DNA of 8,054 nt from Aquificaceae bacterium. GTDB lineage: Bacteria; Aquificota; Aquificia; Aquificales; Aquificaceae. The stretch's first letter is position 1, and every line of letters starts with the position of its first letter. A model generated the notes under the pieces. The model worked only from the letters and a program-made list of their open reading frames with translations. It was not told the origin of the DNA and did not search any database. This document shows positions 5,612 through 8,054 of this stretch, piece by piece. The stretch lies in contig JALSTO010000280.1 in the NCBI GenBank assembly GCA_026983685.1, positions 1 to 8,054 on the forward strand, in the 5' to 3' direction. Both the position numbers and the translations under genes were made by a program.

Positions 5612-7649
5612 AGAAGCCTGGATAATCTTAGCCTTTGCAATAATCCTTACCGCCATAATAATACCGATACCCGCCTTCATCCTTGACGTTCTCTTGGCTA
5701 CGAGCATAACCTTCGCCCTTGCGGTTCTCGTTCTAACCTTCTTTGTGAAAACTCCCCTTGAGATATCCTCCTTCCCTACGATACTTCTCATAGGAACACT
5801 GCTCAGGCTATCTCTCAACATCGCAGCGGCGAGGAGGATACTGCTTTACGGACACGAGGGCACGGACGCTGCGGGTCATATAATTGAGGGCTTCGGCAAG
5901 TTCGTCGTCGGTGGGGATGTGGTCGTAGGTCTCATAGTTTTTCTGATCTTCATAGTTATAAACTTCATAGTCATAACGAGAGGAGCGGAGCGCATATCGG
6001 AGGTTGCAGCAAGGTTCACCCTTGACGCAATGCCCGGTAAGCAGATGAGCATAGACGCAGACCTGAACGCCGGGCTGATAACGGAGGAGGAAGCAAAGCA
6101 GAGGAGACAACAGCTTGAGAGGGAGGCTTCCTTTTACGGTGCCATGGACGGCGCGAGCAAGTTCATAAGGGGTGATGCGATAGCTGCGCTCCTTATACTC
6201 TTCTTAAGCCTTATAGGTGGTTTGATAGTCGGTCTGGTGTTCAAGGGTATGGACTTTATGGACGCCCTCAACACCTACACCCTTCTCACAGTCGGAGAAG
6301 GTCTCGCCTCCCAGATTCCCGCTCTCATACTCTCAACCTCAGCGGGCTTGATAACGACCAAGAGCTCCTCAACCGAAGAGGTAGGAAGTGCGATAGCTCA
6401 GGAGTTCTCAAAAGAGCCGAAGGCTCTCCTCTTCTCCTCAGCCCTACTCCTCTTCATAGGACTTATTCCTGGGCTTCCCAAAATACCTTTCTTTCTCATG
6501 GCTGGAGTCTTAGGAGGTCTCTATTACCTACTCAACAGGAGCCTGAAAGAGAAGCAGATAAGGGAGCTTGAGAGGATGGTTAAAGAGCAGAAAGAGGAAG
6601 AGGCAAAGAGAAAAGAGGAAGCTGAGGAGGAGCTCCTTCCCCAGCCGGACCCGATAACAATGGAGGTTGGCTACGGTCTGATACCCTATGTTGATGAGAG
6701 TCAGGGAGGGGAAATTCCCCAGAGGATAAGGACTATGAGGAGGCAGATAGCCCAGGAGTACGGCGTCATAGTCCCCCTCGTTCACATAAGGGACAACCTG
6801 AAGCTCCAGCCCAATCAATACAGGATACTGATAAAAGGCATAGAGGTGGACTCCTACGAGATAATGCCGGGCTACTACCTGGCGGTTGACCTCGGAACGA
6901 CAAGGGGACCCCTTGAGGGTATAGAGACAAAGGAGCCTTCCTTTGGAATGAGGGCTTACTGGATATCTGAGAGTAAGAAGGATGAGGCTCAAAAGAAGGG
7001 CTACATGGTGGTTGACATAAACACGGTGATAATAACCCACCTTTCGGAGGTGATAAAGAGAAACCTCCACGAGCTTCTCGGAAGGAACGAGGTGATAGAG
7101 CTTATTGATAGGCTCGCAAAGAAGTATCCCAAGGTTGTTCAGGACATAATTCCCGAACAGGTTCCCATATCCGTCGTTCACAGGGTACTTCAGAACCTGC
7201 TCAGAGAAGGAATCCCGGTCAATGACCTCCTTACCATCCTTGAGACCCTCGCGGATTACATAGACCAGACAAGGGATCCAGACGTTCTTACCGAACACGT
7301 GAGACAGAATCTCTCAAAGAGGATAACGAGGATGTACATGACGGACGGGGTTCTCTACGCCTTAGCCCTATCGCCAAAGGTTGAGGCTAAGCTCGTGCAC
7401 CTGATAAACGAGAACAGGGAGGATGAGTTCATAGACCTGATGCTGAACAGGCTGTACAGGAAGATAACCAAGGAGATTGAGAAGTTCGTCCAGTTTCAGG
7501 CACAGCCTGTCCTTCTTACTTCTGCAAACATCAGGCGCTACGTGAGAAGAGCCCTTGAACCCTACCTGCCCCAGCTTGCGGTTCTGTCCTATAATGAACT
7601 TGAAAAACAGGTTAATATGAAGATATTAGGTTTGATAGATGAGGACTGA
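5601..7649 (+). CDS. flhA: Flagellar biosynthesis protein FlhA (type III export gate)
   Basis: FlhA forms the inner-membrane ring of the flagellar export apparatus. It couples proton flow to export and docks substrate-chaperone complexes through its cytoplasmic domain. The 682 residues are close to the usual ~690. About eight membrane helices occupy residues 5-315. The cytoplasmic loop at about 127-190 carries the FHIPEP family signature ([20 protein letters not shown] at 126-145, then [13 protein letters not shown] at 146-158). A strongly charged linker (about 315-345, Lys/Glu-rich, probably helical) leads to the globular cytoplasmic domain (about 350-682). Flagellar FlhA rather than an injectisome homologue is indicated by the downstream flhF. 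The ATG at 5601 is followed by an immediate first helix and has no Shine-Dalgarno sequence. Its stop overlaps the flhF start by 11 nt. Confidence 0.97.
   Translation: MKYREAWIILAFAIILTAIIIPIPAFILDVLLATSITFALAVLVLTFFVKTPLEISSFPTILLIGTLLRLSLNIAAARRILLYGHEGTDAAGHIIEGFGKFVVGGDVVVGLIVFLIFIVINFIVITRGAERISEVAARFTLDAMPGKQMSIDADLNAGLITEEEAKQRRQQLEREASFYGAMDGASKFIRGDAIAALLILFLSLIGGLIVGLVFKGMDFMDALNTYTLLTVGEGLASQIPALILSTSAGLITTKSSSTEEVGSAIAQEFSKEPKALLFSSALLLFIGLIPGLPKIPFFLMAGVLGGLYYLLNRSLKEKQIRELERMVKEQKEEEAKRKEEAEEELLPQPDPITMEVGYGLIPYVDESQGGEIPQRIRTMRRQIAQEYGVIVPLVHIRDNLKLQPNQYRILIKGIEVDSYEIMPGYYLAVDLGTTRGPLEGIETKEPSFGMRAYWISESKKDEAQKKGYMVVDINTVIITHLSEVIKRNLHELLGRNEVIELIDRLAKKYPKVVQDIIPEQVPISVVHRVLQNLLREGIPVNDLLTILETLADYIDQTRDPDVLTEHVRQNLSKRITRMYMTDGVLYALALSPKVEAKLVHLINENREDEFIDLMLNRLYRKITKEIEKFVQFQAQPVLLTSANIRRYVRRALEPYLPQLAVLSYNELEKQVNMKILGLIDED
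5605..5610 (-). promoter_or_regulatory. Candidate -10 element (TATACT) for the MFS-aroD unit
   Basis: Read on the - strand, TATACT lies 24 nt before the MFS GTG at 5580, inside the first codons of flhA. No matching -35 is found at 16-18 nt; a TTGCAA at 5640-5635 is 24 bp away, which is too far. The element mirrors the flhA -10 on the other strand, so the two promoters would face away from each other and overlap. Confidence 0.25.
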
Positions 7650-8054
7650 AAAGATAATAGTGAGCTCCTTGCAGGAGGCTGTGGAGGAGTTAAAGAGAAC
7701 CTACGGAGATAACGCGGTAGTTCTGTCCTCACGGATAGTAAAGAGGAGGCGTTGGAGTTTCATACCCTTCTTCAAATCAACCCTCCTTGAGGTTACGGTT
7801 GGGATTCCGAGTGAAGAAGGAGAGTTTCAGAAGGAGTTTGAGGAAAAGGTCAAGGTATATGAAGAGCTGGAGAGGCTGAAAACAACCCTTAACGAGGTTA
7901 TCAAGTCCGTCCGCACCCAGGATGAGAGGGAGGTGCAGGACGAAAAGGAGGAGGGCTTCTCCCTTCGGGCACAGAGGGTCCTGTCCCGTATGACCTACAA
8001 GGGAGTGAGGAAGGAGATAGCTAAGAAGCTGGTGGAGGAAGCCTGCGGTTACGA
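7639..8054 (+). CDS. flhF: Flagellar biosynthesis protein FlhF, N-terminal part (3' truncated)
   Basis: FlhF is a signal-recognition-particle-type GTPase that, in many bacteria, sets the position and number of polar flagella. From the ATG at 7639, 138 codons are open to the right edge with no stop. The N-terminus has the typical FlhF basic-domain pattern: [20 protein letters not shown] (6-25) then [14 protein letters not shown] (26-39), like 'f.a..m.eAl..vk.e.G.dAvilssr' in the family. Residues 58-105 are Glu/Lys-rich and probably a coiled-coil linker. From about 107 ([20 protein letters not shown]) the helical N-domain of the SRP GTPase begins. The G-domain P-loop would lie beyond the window. 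The ATG overlaps the flhA stop (ATGAGGACTGA), a classic coupled arrangement, and there is no strong Shine-Dalgarno sequence. The order flhA-flhF is common in polar flagellates and is often followed by flhG and fliA. Confidence 0.88.
   Translation, partial: MRTEKIIVSSLQEAVEELKRTYGDNAVVLSSRIVKRRRWSFIPFFKSTLLEVTVGIPSEEGEFQKEFEEKVKVYEELERLKTTLNEVIKSVRTQDEREVQDEKEEGFSLRAQRVLSRMTYKGVRKEIAKKLVEEACGY

Noticed and set aside
6528..7298. Long open frame (256 codons) on the - strand opposite flhA
   Set aside because: It lies entirely antisense to the conserved FlhA cytoplasmic domain and shows no family features. It arises from the codon bias of flhA.
1..8054. Defence system, phage, transposon, CRISPR or biosynthetic cluster
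   Set aside because: All eight genes belong to core families (chaperone-like fragment, BamA, ThiD, CPBP, AroD, MFS, FlhA, FlhF). No transposase, integrase, repeat array or compositional break was seen.

Overview
The window looks like a core chromosomal segment from a thermophilic bacterium of the Aquificaceae type (relatives of Aquifex, Hydrogenobacter or Thermocrinis). This is inferred from three things. Arginine is written mostly as AGG/AGA and isoleucine largely as ATA. The proteins are rich in Lys, Glu, Arg and Ile. Functionally unrelated housekeeping genes are packed with almost no intergenic DNA, an organisation well known in Aquificales. The exact genus cannot be read from the sequence by eye.

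Layout. Positions 1-133 (+) hold the last codons of a gene that resembles the C-terminus of a Clp/HSP100 AAA+ chaperone. Next on the + strand are bamA (outer-membrane assembly barrel, 170-2503), thiD (HMP/HMP-P kinase of thiamine synthesis, 2518-3330) and a small CPBP-family intramembrane protease homologue (3297-3839). The last two overlap by up to 34 nt. On the - strand, an Atg22/UMF1-like MFS transporter (5580-4390) runs into aroD (type I 3-dehydroquinate dehydratase, 4433-3777) with a 44-nt overlap. The 3' end of aroD overlaps the 3' end of the CPBP gene tail to tail by 63 nt. A 20-bp gap separates the MFS start from the divergent flhA (flagellar export gate, 5601-7649). flhA overlaps the start of flhF (polar-flagellum SRP-type GTPase, 7639 to beyond the right edge) by 11 nt.

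How the genes relate. flhA and flhF are a genuine functional pair: one is the export gate and the other helps place and assemble the flagellum. The bamA-thiD-CPBP and MFS-aroD groups look like transcription units of convenience, with no obvious shared pathway. No stretch over 300 bases lacks a gene, and I see no tRNA, rRNA, CRISPR array, insertion sequence, riboswitch or convincing intrinsic terminator.

I found no sign of a novel multi-gene system. The points most worth a second look are small-scale. TATAAT-like hexamers sit only 7-13 nt before several start codons that lack a Shine-Dalgarno sequence, which suggests leaderless or near-leaderless mRNAs. A very compact divergent promoter region with a repeated AGTATAG element lies between the MFS gene and flhA. 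Two convergent genes overlap by 20 codons. BamA appears to carry an extra segment in its second POTRA domain.
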